Positions 27,944-41,565 are shown, counted from the first letter of the stretch. The stretch: DNA of 64,000 nt from Whitmania pigra (GCA_021613335.1 JAJTWR010000422.1:295001-359000), one strand, 5' to 3'. The notes: generated by a model not told the origin, from the sequence alone. A program made the numbers and translations.

Positions 27944-30900
27944 ATGACATCGGTCATCACCATCCTAGCACTCCTTTGCATCTTGGAGAACATCGGGAAT
28001 ATCACAGGAGGTGTCAGAGGAGATACCACAGGAGATATCAAGATCCAGAATAAGGATATCAGTGAGGACGGCGGTAAGTTGAGAATTCTTAAAATTGAAC
28101 TGCTCTTTCCTCAGTCCCTTGCTTGACTCGTTCCTTAATTCTCTCGATGTTCGAGGTGAACTTGTGTCGAGATTTTAAAACATTTTCTAAAAATTCCTTT
28201 CCTTGGATTTAATTTCTTTCGGATTGAACAAAGAAATTATTAAAGTTACCGCTATGCTGTTTAACTATTAACTGCTGATACCACTTCTAGAACTTTATTC
28301 ATTCATTCATACTAAATCCTTCTTACATATAATTTATATAATAAAATCATTCACTACTCGTTCTCAGAATCCTCAATAACATTACTAAATAAGTTTTAAT
28401 TAAAAACAATATTTATGTAACATTAACTCGTGATTAACATAAAATAAGAAATTAGTTGAGTCAAATGATTTATCAAAATTTTCCACATATTGAAAGTGTA
28501 ACAATGTTTAGACTACCCAGACTGCACAGGGGTGAGATATCCACTGAAAGGATGCTCCGAGAACAAATCAAGTCAGACTTGTGTCCGTGAGTGGATCTTC
28601 TAACATTTTTAGAATTTTTCAAGCTAGGACAGGTGTCATTTTAAAGTATGCCTCCCGAGAGTTGATTCCTGGGGACATTTCGCTAATGAACTGCAATGCA
28701 TCATAAATCTCATAAGGAGAGAATTTCTTGGAGCTCCTAAATAAATCACTTCATGACCTCTCTGATTGTTGCTCCTGTGAATCTTGCTTTTCGCAGTTGT
28801 TAATTTTTTCCAGCCAAAATATTTTCTTTGACAGATGCCGTCCATCCGTTTCTAAAAAGGAACTGGAAAATTGGAGGTCGGTGCAATTAATCAATTCCAG
28901 TTTAATTCATTACCCAACATCAACGCAACAAAACATCGGCATCGTCTTTTCATTTTTCACAGGCGACTTTTTTGCCGACTTCACAGTCAACAAGCACGGC
29001 TTGCGTGAGTTTCTTTCGACTTCAGAAAACTAATTTCAAGAAATTTTATATTTTGTCTTTAAATCCGCTTAATTTTTTTCGACGTATTTCGTTCATTTAC
29101 TTCTGACGTGTCTGTATTGAAATTCGCACCTCGCATGCAATTTTTCCAGTCAAATATCTCATATGCTTTCCAGGAAAGGTTTTGAAACTCAAATGATTTA
29201 TCAGTCTCCAATGACTGTAGTGAAATGAGAAGAATTAAGTCTAAATGTCTCGGGGTCGAATCATGAGACTTCACATTAATAAAGTTGTCAAGAAAATATT
29301 TTAGTAGAAGTGTTTAATGAATTAAACTGGTAAACTAAAGTTAATCAAATTCTTAACCCAGTTCATTTGGTTTGAACTGACAAAGAAAGTGACATTAGCG
29401 GGGGCCGATGACGTCACTGAATACGTCTTATATTTCCATGCTCATCTGAGGAAGGTCTCTTTGTGAACAGCACGAGTGAGCTCAACTTGAGAGGTTTGCA
29501 CCCAACCAACCTTTCTAAACAAAGCCTTCTAAGGATTCCAAGACTTGATTAAACCAGGCGGAAAACATATGGAGGAACAAAGTAATAATCATCAGGCGCT
29601 TAACCAATTTTAACAATTCGCCAACAAATCCATTCGTCCAACTTATCCACAGTTTAAACCGAAATTTAAACAGTTTAAATTTTGAACCGAGCTTCCTCGA
29701 GACGCACATTGTAAGTTCAAATCAATAACATTCATATCAATAACATTCATATCAATAACATTCATATCAATAACATTCATATCAATAACATTCATATCAA
29801 TAACATTCATATCAATAACATTCATATCAATAACATTCATTTCAATAACATTCAAATGAATAACATTCAAATCAATAACATTCATATCAATAACATTCAT
29901 ATCAATAACATTCATATCAATAACATTCAAATCAATAACAACCATATCAATAACATTCATATCAATAACAACCATATCAATAACATTCAAATCAATAACA
30001 TTCATAACAAAAACATTTGAAAATAATTTTCAAATGCACTCCGTTTGGAAGTACAGTGTGGTTTTTGACGGCGCACGGAGGATCTGATAAACGTGGCATG
30101 ACAGGTGCTTTCTTGCTTCAATGAAAAGAGAACGTTCGATGTTTCATGAACTTCTCTTCTGAGGACGAGTTTCTCACTTCTTGTGGGGTAAAATTAAAAA
30201 AAAAAGTTAAAAACTTTCCTCAAAAACGCAAAATTTCTTAATCTGTTCCACTGCAACGTATTTTTATGTCGTCACTTCGTGATTGAACACGACACTTTTG
30301 TGCATATTTTGATCAGGTGTCTGAGAAGTTGTGCGAAGAAGCTCATCTGCCTCACACATCCATTTTTTGTCCACACCTGTACTCATAGCGATGTTTCATC
30401 TTGTGAAAACTTCAAACAATAATTTTTCAGAAAAATACGTTTAATGGAATTATATTCGTTCGAGCATATTTAGAGGAATTACTTAGGAATGAGGAGATAA
30501 GATGCAATGGAGTCGATAAGATAAAATAAAAAGTAATTCGTCAAACGATCTGCAAATGTTTCTCTACAACAAATAATTTAAATAGTAGGCACCTATTACA
30601 TCAATTATTAGCTCACTTATGCAGCGGTTTCTTCCGCGACTTGAGCGCCATGGTGACATAGTGCTGACGGTTCATTTACAAAAGCGACATCGTCACTTCA
30701 GAGAAAGAAAAATTGCAGGAAAATACTGTAAATTCTCCTTCCTTCAGCTGAACGACTTTCGGCTTGGTGACCGCACGAAATGTAACTTGGTACTTATTTT
30801 TCATGACCTCGTAACCTTGAACTTCTTGAACCGCCATAACCGTCCTTTAATTTTGACATAAAAAAAAAAACAGGTGCCCGACTCGAATGTAGGCCTGGAG

Positions 30901-33900
30901 TGGTATCTGAGAATCTGCACAACAACAGAGACCTCGATACGACGTATTACGTGGCCGATTCGAAGCAAATCATCGACTTCTATTGGTTCAGAGAATCGGG
31001 CATCAGGGTCAACGTGGGGTTAGAGAGCATCAACCTCGTGCCGACCTATTACGACGTCGAGCACAAATACAACGATAACTACTTCTTCAGCGAGAACCCA
31101 GTCAAGCCAAACAACAGTCGCTTCGAAGAAATCACAAGCAAATACTGCCGGTGATATTTGAATTTTTATTCGACTCATTGAAGGCAACAAAAACCGAAAG
31201 AAAATCGATAATATTCGTGGATGTTTCGTGCTCAAAAACGATTGTGTTTGCTATACATTGTAGGCCTAAATTGAAATATAAGTATATAAAAAAAAGTAAT
31301 AATGACAATATAAATGAAAATACACAGTAATGAACTTTCCCACTTTACAGAAACCCAGTGCCCGATTATTACACTCTAACACTAGAAAAGGCGATGGACA
31401 GAGCCACCGAGGCCAAACGAATGAGATGCACAGCAGGCATGAAGACGAACCAATTGTGCCCTCACGGTGTCAGGATCAATGAGATGTTCATGCAAAGGTC
31501 ACTAAATGAGCCTTGTCACATGCTGGTAGGAAGGCATTTCAACAATCGATCGTTTCAAATGCATTTGCAGCATCTCTTCGTATAAAACATTTCATCGAGC
31601 ATAAGTTTATCCCGCTTTGTCGGTACCGGTAAACTAGTCGAGAATTCGTCGCGAGAGAAAATTTGATTACGGCAGATCGCATCTTCCTCCGAGACTTGCA
31701 ACTCCTAGCTAGGAGGGGCGAATGGTTTTTATTCGAGAATTTCACAAATGCTTTGCGGGGACAATTTCACGAAGATCCATTTTTGTAGTGGCTTCGAAAA
31801 ATTACTTTCATATTTCGACACTAGTCATCAACAAATGCCATTAATTAATTTAGCATTTACAATTGAAAAGTTGACGTTGACGTGACATTTGTTCTTTCAT
31901 TTAAAGGGCAGTTACCCTGAGGTATTAGAACAGGCAACGAATAGCATCGCTTGCACCGAAGATCACAACATGTTGAGGCAATTGTTCAACATCGTACCCT
32001 CAGAGGTTCGAGTCGTCACTTCGCCGCCGAAATCATGCCGACAGGCGGAATCAAACTGTGAATACTGCATGGAGCAGGAGACGCAAAACTCCGAAGGTTG
32101 TAAGTTGTTTATAAAATGCTTCCAAAAATATACACGCAAAAAATGCAAAATAATTTCTCGAAGAGTCCGTGCGAAAGGTTGAAATTAAAAGTTTTTACAC
32201 TCGGTTGAGCATCATTCTCGTGCAGATCTCTACAAAAACATATGCAGCATGATCGATTGCCTAGTCACATTCGACTGCAAAAGGAGCTATTCAGAATTTT
32301 GCAGACACTCTCCAATCGTCTGCGCCATGGGTGAGACGTCAATTTGAAAAGATTATTTCTCAGAAAAGCTTTTCATGAGACTCCATCAAAATGTCATTAA
32401 TCTACCACTCCTACTGGAAACTTCCTTACTGATTTTCCGCGCCATCTCTGAATCACTTTTTCGATGAATCTCTCGCAGGGGATGCCTACAGATACACCCT
32501 GCAATCCGTTTTCATCGAGAGGGAGCCGACCATCCGATACAAATGTCACCTAAAACACCAGGAACCCATCGAACTTTACCAGTTGTGGTTCGACATCGTC
32601 ATCCCTGGAACTCACTTCAGAAGCCCGAGGCACAAAGTTATATGAAAATTAACGCATTGAAAGCATTCGTCCATCCTCATTCATCGCGTCTACTTCATGT
32701 CATTCAATTTCCAGGTGTCCATTCCATCCTATTTTGACGAATCTGGATCACGCCCTGAGTTTCTGGATTTGCATCCAACACGCGGTCGGTACGTCATCGA
32801 GTTTTTAATCGTCGAACACGATTCAGGCTTCATTCCCTACCCAGAGTTGCTGCTGACGGCCAAGAATATTTCTGGTTTGATGCTGACCACTTCGTATTTA
32901 GCTTTAATTCTAACAAATCATTGAAACCGTTCCAACGAGCCCTCTATTAATATTGTTTATGTTTTCCGTTTCCACAGAAACACAGTGGTCATACACTCTG
33001 GAATCGATTGGAAAGAACATCCCTCTTCCATCGACCCATTTTTATTCGAGTGAAGATCTGTCCAACAGGATGAATCCTCCAAATACAAAGCGGTCTTTGT
33101 CAGGAATGGATGTCTCGAAATCTCAAAAGACCTTTTCAAGGCGAGCCAAAGTGATGTCGAGTCAACAAGTCCAGCCAAATACAATAACTCCAAACGTTAA
33201 ATCTATAAACATTCGCTTCGACACGCCATTCCATTACACCACTGTCACCTGGAACGACGGAACTTGTCAGAAAGATCTCTCGCACTTTCACGTTCTCTCT
33301 CCATCAGAAAGCGAAAACCAAGTCGGCCATCCTGATAAATATTCAATGAACATAAGCGCTATAATCAGTAGGACTCCAGGCGAGTCGAAGCTGGAGTATC
33401 ACCTGAGATCAATAAGTACGGCACCTCTCTTCAAATTCGTCATTCAAGGTTATTATCCGAATCTCCGAAATGTACTTTAGATCGAAATAACGAGTTAACC
33501 CTTCACAGCTAACACGTCCGTACTCAGGTGGTGGCTGAGGCAAATTCAGTCAGAACTTCGAGTAACAGAGGAATGGTTCTTCGTGGTGCTAAAACTGTCG
33601 AAGGATGAAAGACATTGGCTCTTCACTGTAAACGGTGATGGCGTAATTCAGTTTTTTTTTTGTTATCTTACTGATGATGATCATCAATTTTTGAAAGTGT
33701 TTGTATTTGTTCGGTGAAATCTTGCAAATGATTTTTTTTTTAATTTTTAAATAAAGCCGTTCAAAAACAAAGTTTAATAACAGAATAAAACACAAATAAT
33801 AAGCCAATAAAAATAACTTGAATAGTAACAACTGCTAAATATAATCCCGCAAACCTAACGACAGTGAACTCTGAGAATAAAGATCAAATTCATTAGGACA

Positions 33901-36900
33901 TAAAATGTAATAATGCTTGAATAAATAAAATTTACATTCAAATGTAACTAACACAACGTTCGTCATTGAACAGGCAGTTTTAGCGACTGCCCAGGTTACC
34001 TCTCGGTTGTCATACACGACTTGACCGACAACGATGAACTCGTCAACTATGACATCGTCGTGCCGTGTCCAACAACTTTCAACCTGACTTTCGCCGTTCC
34101 CATCAGTTTCTTCTCTTACAGAGATAAAACATTCCTTATGCTCCTTGATGACACGAAAAAAGTCTATCCGGTTTACCTCTCAATTTTCATCAATCACCGG
34201 TGCGTCTCAAAGGTCGGTGGCACGACCGGTGGCAACCTTCACCCCCCAACTAATGATTGCGTCCAACATCGTAGCAACAGTTTCTTCGTCAGTTTGTCCA
34301 TGTACGTGGCACTGCTAGCATTCCTGGTGTCCGCGTTTGCATCCGTTTTGATAGCTTTCTTAGTGCTGGACGCCTTCTCCATTAAGAGAAGTTTAACGAT
34401 ATCCAAGACATTCGACCACAGTTGCTTTGTGCGTGTCCACAGGAGTTGTTTCGGGAATCTCTCCAATCGCTCGAGAGATAGGATTAATTCTGGCAAGGAA
34501 ATTAAATCCCACAAGAACCTTTCGAAACAAACGTGCATCACTGTTGCTTACGTCATCATCACCTTGTTTTCAATGTGTGCCTTCACCCTCAATTTCATCA
34601 ACTTGATCGTTCGCCTTCGCATATCCAGCGAATTTCAAATGTTCATGGAATCAATAGGAGGGCTGTTCAAAAAATGGAAAATCAGTTGGATGAACACAGA
34701 AAATCTGGCTGAAGAAAGATTGGAAAACAGTTTTGTTCTTTCAGGCAAACTACCAATCACCTCAATTGAAGCATGTAATTCTTATGTGAACAGAATATTA
34801 AAGCACCTCGCATCTCAATACCAGCGCTCAAAGGCAACACACGTCAAAATTCCCGCCGCAAAACATTTGTTGCACACGAAAATATGGAATTCCACGGAAG
34901 AGAAAATTAATTATTATAGAAAAGAGGTTAATGGCTCGTGTAATGCTTACTTTTTTATAATTATGAAGATTGATAATAAAAACAAAGTTTCAGGTCAACC
35001 ATCTGATGATGAAGAACAAACGGAGAGTTTACGAAGAAATAGATGACGCATTTAAAACTCATTTAGCAGGAACAACATATCTTCTCGAGTCTCCCTGGTT
35101 TCTTTTCCTTCAGCATCTCCAGAACTTGACAGTAAACGCATCAAAGGACAGTGAACTGCAATCACTTAACGACAGCAATTTCAAAACTTTACGTGACGAC
35201 TATAAATCTTTCTTTTTCAATAAAGTAAAAGTCTTTGAAATCGCAAGTTACCAGAAGCGCAAGAACAAATTGCCAAGCAAGCAGTGAGTAGGTCACTTTG
35301 TTGCGAGACCTCCTCGAAAATATTCCTCAAATTGCATATTACATTTAAATTATTCATATTGTGTTTTAAATAAAAAAAAAACTTCATTTACAGCGAGTTA
35401 AACGGCGAACGTCGTGAGATTCCAGACGAATGGACATTTTTAAGCAATTCAACAAATGCCAACGACTTCATCTGCAGAAGCAACGATGATAAAAAGCTTC
35501 TGCTATCAGAAGAGCACCAAATTGCACATCGCTTTTCTTTCAGCAGTCCATCGAACGCGATAGCTTCCGACGGTCAATTCGAGAAATCGCCGAGTTCATC
35601 AAATCGCATAAAACTTCTCGATTCTCATTTCGAAATGGATATGGAAGAACTTCTGCTATCTTTGGAGTGGCAGTTGCTAAAAATAGTACTTTGCTTTATG
35701 GACTTTGCATTGATAGTACATCGACTGACTAAACTTTATCTCGAAATGACCGTCAATTATTTGATCGTGTCAATGCAAACGAAAACAAATGATTCGAAAA
35801 AAACCTCTCTGGCACGAAATACGGCTTCTATTGCCGCAGATTCTGACAACGATGCAGGAAAACGTGAAAAATTAATGCACAATCCGCCTGCTACAAATAT
35901 GCCCCTGAGAATTGATTTTACACTCAGAGTACCAACGGAAATAATAAATTTTCAAGTCAGTCGGAAATTTAAGAAACTGGTGTGGTTCTTCGAGAGCGTC
36001 ACTCCGCCAAAGAAAGATGCCATAAACAAAAACAAGATCTTAAGATTCCTCCTCTTACTAGGGATGAGAAGGTCTCTCTTTTACATCTTCACTCTTGTGG
36101 GACTGACGTCATTACTGGGTTTCTCATTAACGGTCTTCTTTGAAGAGGAAATCAACAAACAGAGAGAAACGAGCGTGATTCAGTCGCTCGCGCCCCATTC
36201 CTTCCAGCGGGACTTTATTGGCCGCCTGTTTCGCGACATTGCTAAAGAAAAATTCCTATCGGAAGAACAAATTTTAAGAGAAACCGAGCGTGCATCTTCA
36301 GGATTTTCGGCACAAATGAAGGAGATGAAAATCCTCAGCAAATTCATACCGCAATCAGGTGATGACTCGCCGAAGGCATTCAGTGATAAGGCTATTGAAC
36401 CGCGTCTTTCTTTTCAGAAGTTTATAACGACCAGCATAAATCACGGTCGTGCGAGGAAAATTTATGTGCGCAAAGTGGCCTAACGGAGCACAAAATCTTC
36501 AAAGGACTGAATGAATGGGACCTCAATCTGGTGCCGTGCGCACACAAGCACTTACCTCTCATTGACACTTTCCAAGGTTAAATCAGTCAATTAATAAACT
36601 AGTTATCGTATACAATCAATTAAGTTTATATTCTTATTAAGGCATTGGTCAGCGGGCTGAAGGATGCTCCGCCAGTGACATCTTAGAAAAATGTTTCACA
36701 TTGCTGAGCACAGGCTGGTTCTTGATTGTCATGATCTTCGGCATTTACCTCTCGTCATGCTCGCTCAGATGTTTCCTTCGGCACAACCGCAGAGATTCCA
36801 GAAGTACGAAAGCACAAACTGCTTCATTGATCGAAGGCAAAGGACTTCCAACCACTAGAAGATATCAAGAACTTGTTGAAGAACCAAAAACTGAAAGCAC

Positions 36901-37015
36901 TTGCGGAAATAACACGATTTTGACTGTCGATGAACGCACAATTTACAAGCATCATAAGTCTTTGGACAATCCTTTGTCCAATTCACTGTCCTTGTTTTCA
37001 GAGACCGATGTCTGA
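27944..37015 (+). CDS. Large five-pass membrane protein with Cys-rich ectodomain, family unknown
   Basis: Sixteen exons read in phase to 1539 codons: 27944-28073, 28512-28586, 28963-29004, 30874-31150, 31351-31497, 31912-32099, 32226-32330, 32479-32636, 32715-32874, 32978-33448, 33509-33634, 33974-34926, 34994-35283, 35394-36358, 36418-36576, 36642-37015. All introns are GT-AG. Residues 1-20 form a signal peptide (SVITILALLCIL). Residues ~22-730 are an ectodomain with many paired Cys (for example CEYCMEQ, ICSMIDCLVTFDCKRS). Hydrophobic segments lie near 733-760 (YVALLAFLVSAFASVLIAFL), 812-838 (VAYVIITLFSMCAFTLNFI), 1128-1150 (LLKIVLCFMDFALIV), 1268-1290 (LFYIFTLVGLTSLLGFSLTV) and 1435-1458 (GWFLIVMIFGIYL). 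Two long inter-membrane loops of 290 and 115-150 residues and a polar tail follow. An AATAAA lies at 37064-37069, 49 bp past the stop. I do not recognise the family. The layout (two TM, large loop, two TM, loop, one TM) is reminiscent of prominin-type proteins, but I see no sequence match. Weakest junctions: exon 8 donor (gttata) and exon 9 donor (gtttga). Confidence 0.8.
29721..30006. repeat. 15-bp minisatellite (about 19 copies) in intron 3
   Basis: Unit atcaataacattcat, with variant copies ending ttcaa or containing accat. It lies within the 1.87-kb third intron of the five-pass membrane protein gene. The minus strand has an artefactual MNVID repeat frame. Confidence 0.95.
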
Positions 37016-37063
37016 TACAGCGCATATTTCGTATTATTTTTGTTGCATAATTGGAATAATAAT

Positions 37064-37078
37064 AATAAATTCTTTATT
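37064..37078. terminator. Poly(A) signals of the convergent genes
   Basis: Plus-strand AATAAA at 37064-37069 lies 49 bp after the stop of the five-pass protein gene. A minus-strand AATAAA (plus tttatt) lies at 37073-37078, four bases away. The minus-strand gene also has a nearer signal at 37388-37393, which is the likelier one for it. Confidence 0.5.
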
Positions 37079-37387
37079 TATTATATTACAAATATAAAAA
37101 TTGTGTTCAATTTCAAACGGATATTTAAAGAGACAACTTTGAGAAAAGGAATATAGGTATCAATTCCTCTAGATTATATTGATTATATTCGTGAATAACA
37201 TGTAACAATCTTAAATAAATAAGTAACGTGAAAAAAAGTAAAAAAACTTGTAACAAACTTTCCTATTTGGATTTTGACAGACCTAATTGTTCCTTAACAC
37301 GTTTCAAACATCTCTTAATATCAAACGTTATCAGAGATAAACAAAATCTCCACATTTAACATCTAACTATTCTTTCAAAATATTTTT

Positions 37388-37393
37388 TTTATT
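37388..37393 (-). terminator. Poly(A) signal of the 196-aa gene
   Basis: AATAAA on the minus strand, 37 bp downstream of the stop codon at 37430-37432, embedded in a T/A-rich tract. Confidence 0.55.
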
Positions 37394-37429
37394 ATAACAT
37401 ATTCACAAGTTAATTAGCTATGCAATCAT

Positions 37430-40402
37430 CTATTCGATAATGTTTTCAACAGCTTTAGCCAGGTTGGCAACCATATTTGACGTGAGTAAGTAGTAATTCA
37501 TGCTTTCTTCAGGAGTTAAGTAGGTTCGCTGGCTTCTCCTGTACATAACGGATAATAACGATGATGATAATAATAATAATAATAATAATAAAAGTAAATT
37601 TTTATGGTTGCCTAAATATGAAGTTACATAATAAAAAACATAAAATGCTCACTGGTCGGACGGTGTAGTTGTAATCTTGCTTTCCAATCGATTGGTCATG
37701 GGATAGAGGAAAGTTGAGTCATACATCTTAAGAGGTTGCCCAATAATTCCGTAGCTGCAAACAAATGAAGTCCACAAATAGCTTAACCAAATAATTAACC
37801 ATAATAATTAACTAATTAGCAGCCGTTATTATTATTATTATTATTATTTATAATATTAGCTATTATTTATATTTATTTATTATTACACGATATTCAAAGA
37901 GTGGCTTCAAATTATTCTCATTTAACAGAAAATGTTTCATTTAATCCAGATAGTTGTACCAATATTCCCCATACTTTCAAAAATTATATTCAACTGCATA
38001 TCAGTAGTCACTGTAAAAAAAAAGTAAGAAAGAAAACGGAGACAAGTTACACTTCATGGTTGCTTGGTTTTTTATTAACATTTGAAAGCCACTCAGAAAA
38101 TAATAATCGTTTTAAAAAATAAAATTAATTAATTAATCAAAATCAATAAAAGTATAAGGGCTATTCATACTTGAGGTCATCTGGGTGCGTTATGAAATCT
38201 TTCATTAAAGAAAGAAACTTTTCTTCCGGCTCAATTTCCTCAAAAAGGCCTGACCTGTAATTTGAAAAGATATGAACATGGCATCAACTGCAGGTTACCG
38301 CTAGCTGCTCTTGCAGCATTGATAATAATATCAAAGACAAAATTATATGTAATATTTCAATTTAGCAAAATCTCACCCTCTCAAGTGCTTTTTGCCGCGT
38401 TTTTTCGCTTCAGATGCTTTATCCGGCAAGAAGCTTCTTAAAACATTGGACCTGCATCTTTTAAAGACAAAAATTACGGAATTACAATTTTCCGCTATAA
38501 CAATTTAAAAGTTATACTAACCCCTTTAATATCTCAGTAGTATATCTGTAGAAAATATTGTCTCCATGAATTATTTTGGCAAACAAAGGTGATCACAAAA
38601 TAATTAAGAATATTTTCATTGTCTATCCTTGGAATTAAAAATTATTAATTTTATGTTATAAATAATAATTATCAACAGTTACTCCGAAGCCCTCACCTTA
38701 TATCTTGTTGAATATCAGCATTAGTGAAGGATTTTGTTTTATCTTGAAAATATAAAAATTGATATGTAGGAGTTATCAGTAAAACCTTAACATCACATAC
38801 TTTTGCTCATGTGAACTCTTCCGTTCATGAACAATCTACAAAAAAAAGTCATGCGGACAGCGAATGTAAACATTTAAAAGTCAAGATACAAGCCAAATGA
38901 TTTGAACATTTACAACCTGCTTAATTCTGTAGAGATGCTAGAATGATCTTTGTGACCAAATGCTACCCACACAAATACTCCCAAAAAGTTAAAAATTTGC
39001 TAAAAAGTAATGTTAGAATTACAAAATAAATGAAATTTAAGATCAAAAATCTCAACCCACACCTCCCACATAATAATTTCTTCTTTAAAGAAATCCTGAA
39101 CAAGGCTAAAATAAAATGTCAGATTTTCATTGGTTCATCACTTCAAGAATTTCAATGTGATCAAAAAACTGAAAAGCAATCAAGACCTTTTGCATTTACT
39201 GAATCCTTGCCTACAATCGCTGATCTTAAGAAGCAGCATTCCATACCAATAACCTAAGAGTTTTTCGGATTTTGTCAAGTTGTATCTAATGCATTCCACT
39301 TTTTCTCCAACAGCTCTGCATCAAGTTTTTAGAAATTACTATTAACATTACATTACTCTTGAATTTTATTAAAGAACCAAAAACAACTGAAGACGAGACA
39401 GGGAAGAAAGCGTTCAAAAAGAAAGAGATGGTCCTAAAAAAAATACATTCCAATAAGTTTTGCTGCTAAATCAACATTCAGTCTCACAAAATAAATGAAA
39501 TGACTAATTAATAGATAATTAGATGAGGAACCATATTCATATTGACCTAAGACAGATAATATGGTGGTTCAATAATTGGTGCAGGCTATAAGTTTTTTAA
39601 TGAGCAAATAAGGCAGCATGGTAATAGAAAGGAGATAAATCAATTTAATAATAATTGGCTTATTAATGAATAAACATTATTACTAACACTTGGTAAGGAC
39701 TAAGGGTAGACTCAAAACGTTTGAGTTCAAAAAACCAATGAAAATAGATCACCATCTTGCACAAGAACAAATCAAAAACATTTTCACTGTTAGGAGACAA
39801 AATAGATCATAAACAACGACACAGTGCTTTATAAACCACGTTAAATATTTAAACGTCCAAAATTACTGAATGATTAAATTGAAGAGATTGCAACCAATTC
39901 CCATCTTGGTCAGTCTGTTCAATGAAACTCCTTCGTAAAAACATTTGTGTTAAGAAGCACTAACACTTCCAAGCTGAAGCAATATTTCAAATTACAATTT
40001 GATACATTACCTTTTACATTATCGAGTGTCACCTTAGCTCCATGAAATGCGTTCCTAATAAAATAAAATATCCACCTGAGCTAATGTGTTTGAATGCAAG
40101 ATTACATGTTTTACTATTTGACTTGTAACCTCACTTGTATTTTTTGGAAAGCCTGAAGCTGAAGTTAGTAGCACGTAGATATAAAACTTCAATTACATGT
40201 TAATAATTCATAGTTAAATAAGATTTTCCAAACAGATTTACTCATTGGTTGAATAAGACTTACTCGTATTTGCTCTTTTGTTTGCTACTGCAAATAAAAA
40301 CAAATTATTTTTAAAACTCGACATGACTTCTCACAAAAAATATCTTAATTTAATCTAATCTAATCTAATCTAATATAAAATAATCCTTTACCCCAACAAC
40401 AT
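37430..40402 (-). CDS. Uncharacterised 196-aa protein from ten tiny exons
   Basis: Minus-strand exons, 5' to 3': 40402-40392, 40287-40264, 40054-40033, 38999-38917, 38835-38801, 38742-38697, 38451-38377, 38254-38171, 37754-37653, 37538-37430 (stop TAG). Each is 11-109 nt, all junctions are GT-AG, and the sum is exactly 197 codons without an internal stop. The protein starts MLLGSKQKSKYENAFHGAKQ. A hydrophobic stretch (FNFLGVFVWVAFG, residues ~22-34) follows, then a basic region (EAKKRGKKHLRG, ~88-99), an acidic patch (GLFEEIEPEEKF) and a helical C-terminus (SNMVANLAKAVENIIE). I do not recognise it. The single short hydrophobic stretch might be a membrane anchor or a buried helix. Such microexon structure is common in old conserved invertebrate genes. 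It converges with the five-pass protein gene (stop codons 415 bp apart). A minus-strand AATAAA at 37388-37393 is 37 bp past its stop. Confidence 0.7.
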
Positions 40403-41565
40403 GACTCCTGACAACACCGTGACAATTTGAAAAAAAAAACGTTTATTTTGAGCGAGACGCTACTGACAACACCAACAAATGTTTTTGCTCGTTATTTATT
40501 TTTGAACTGCTGGTGGAATACTTCAGAGCATAAAAGACTTTTATTTTTAGTTTTTATTTTATAATTAATGCAAACAAAATTAACGAGCTGAAAAGAGATG
40601 GTTCGATTTGGAATCTACGAGTGTACCGTGAAATGCTTTGCTTCAGTAGCTATTTCTTACAAAAGTTCAGAATTAGTTTTTATTCGAAGCAATTTTCGAA
40701 TTTTGTTCGCAAATAACGTCAGAAACACTCCATACTAATGAAGATTCTCTATTCCAAAGAGCAACAAGGCAAATAAAAAATGGCTCCTTAAGTTACAAAA
40801 TTGTTAACGTTTTCTCACATTCTCTATAATACTTCTCAACACCTCCTCCTCCGAAATAAATTGATACTTGACCTTCATTTCTAATGTGCTAAAATCAAAA
40901 CTAGGAGTTCCTTCCTTAGAACATGTGTATCCGTAATATTTATTCCCCACAAAAATGTCGCATAAATGACGTCAATTGTCACAGCCATCAGAAATTACCG
41001 TACAGAGTGCTTTGATGAAACTTCTGGCGGCTCAAGTCAGGTAATAATTTCCTGAAGACAAAACCAGGTCAATAATGATACGAATCAGGTGCTGTTAACA
41101 TTAAAGACGAGTTTTATTATTTTAAGATTTAACGTTTGAATTTTATTTTATTAACTAATCCGAGCATGTAATCAGAGCAAGTAGCCATTTGGCATCCCAG
41201 TTTCATATTTCATAATTTCATTTGAATGGCCGGTCAACTTATTATATTTGCAGAACTCTGGTAAAAAGTTTTTTCTTGAGAATTTACTTTCTGAAGTATG
41301 AATCACTTTAGAGAAAAACAGAAAATTTTTTGCAGATTGTGGATTTCTTTATTAACCAAGTATCATAAAGTGCTCTTAACAGTGAATTGGGTAAACATTT
41401 CATAAATCATTCTAATTCTAGTTGCTCAAATAGCCTTCTTTCTAAGAGCATTTTTCAAACAAAAACACAAAAAAATGCAGATAGTGGGAATGGCTTAAAC
41501 AAAATATTATCGTCAATATTAAGCTGATATTAATATGGAGCATTAATGGAGCCAGGTAGACAACT
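40403..41565. other. Intergenic spacer between two same-strand genes
   Basis: About 1.2 kb holding the presumed promoter of the 196-aa gene and the region past the IF gene's poly(A) site. No exon or repeat was recognised here. Confidence 0.4.

Noticed and set aside
29643..30005. Minus-strand MNVID-repeat ORF of about 120 aa
   Set aside because: Entirely produced by the 15-bp minisatellite inside an intron of a plus-strand gene.
27944..33634. Idea that the five-pass gene is HAP2/GCS1 or a DEG/ENaC channel
   Set aside because: HAP2 and ENaC have one or two membrane segments and signature motifs not seen here; membrane topology does not fit.
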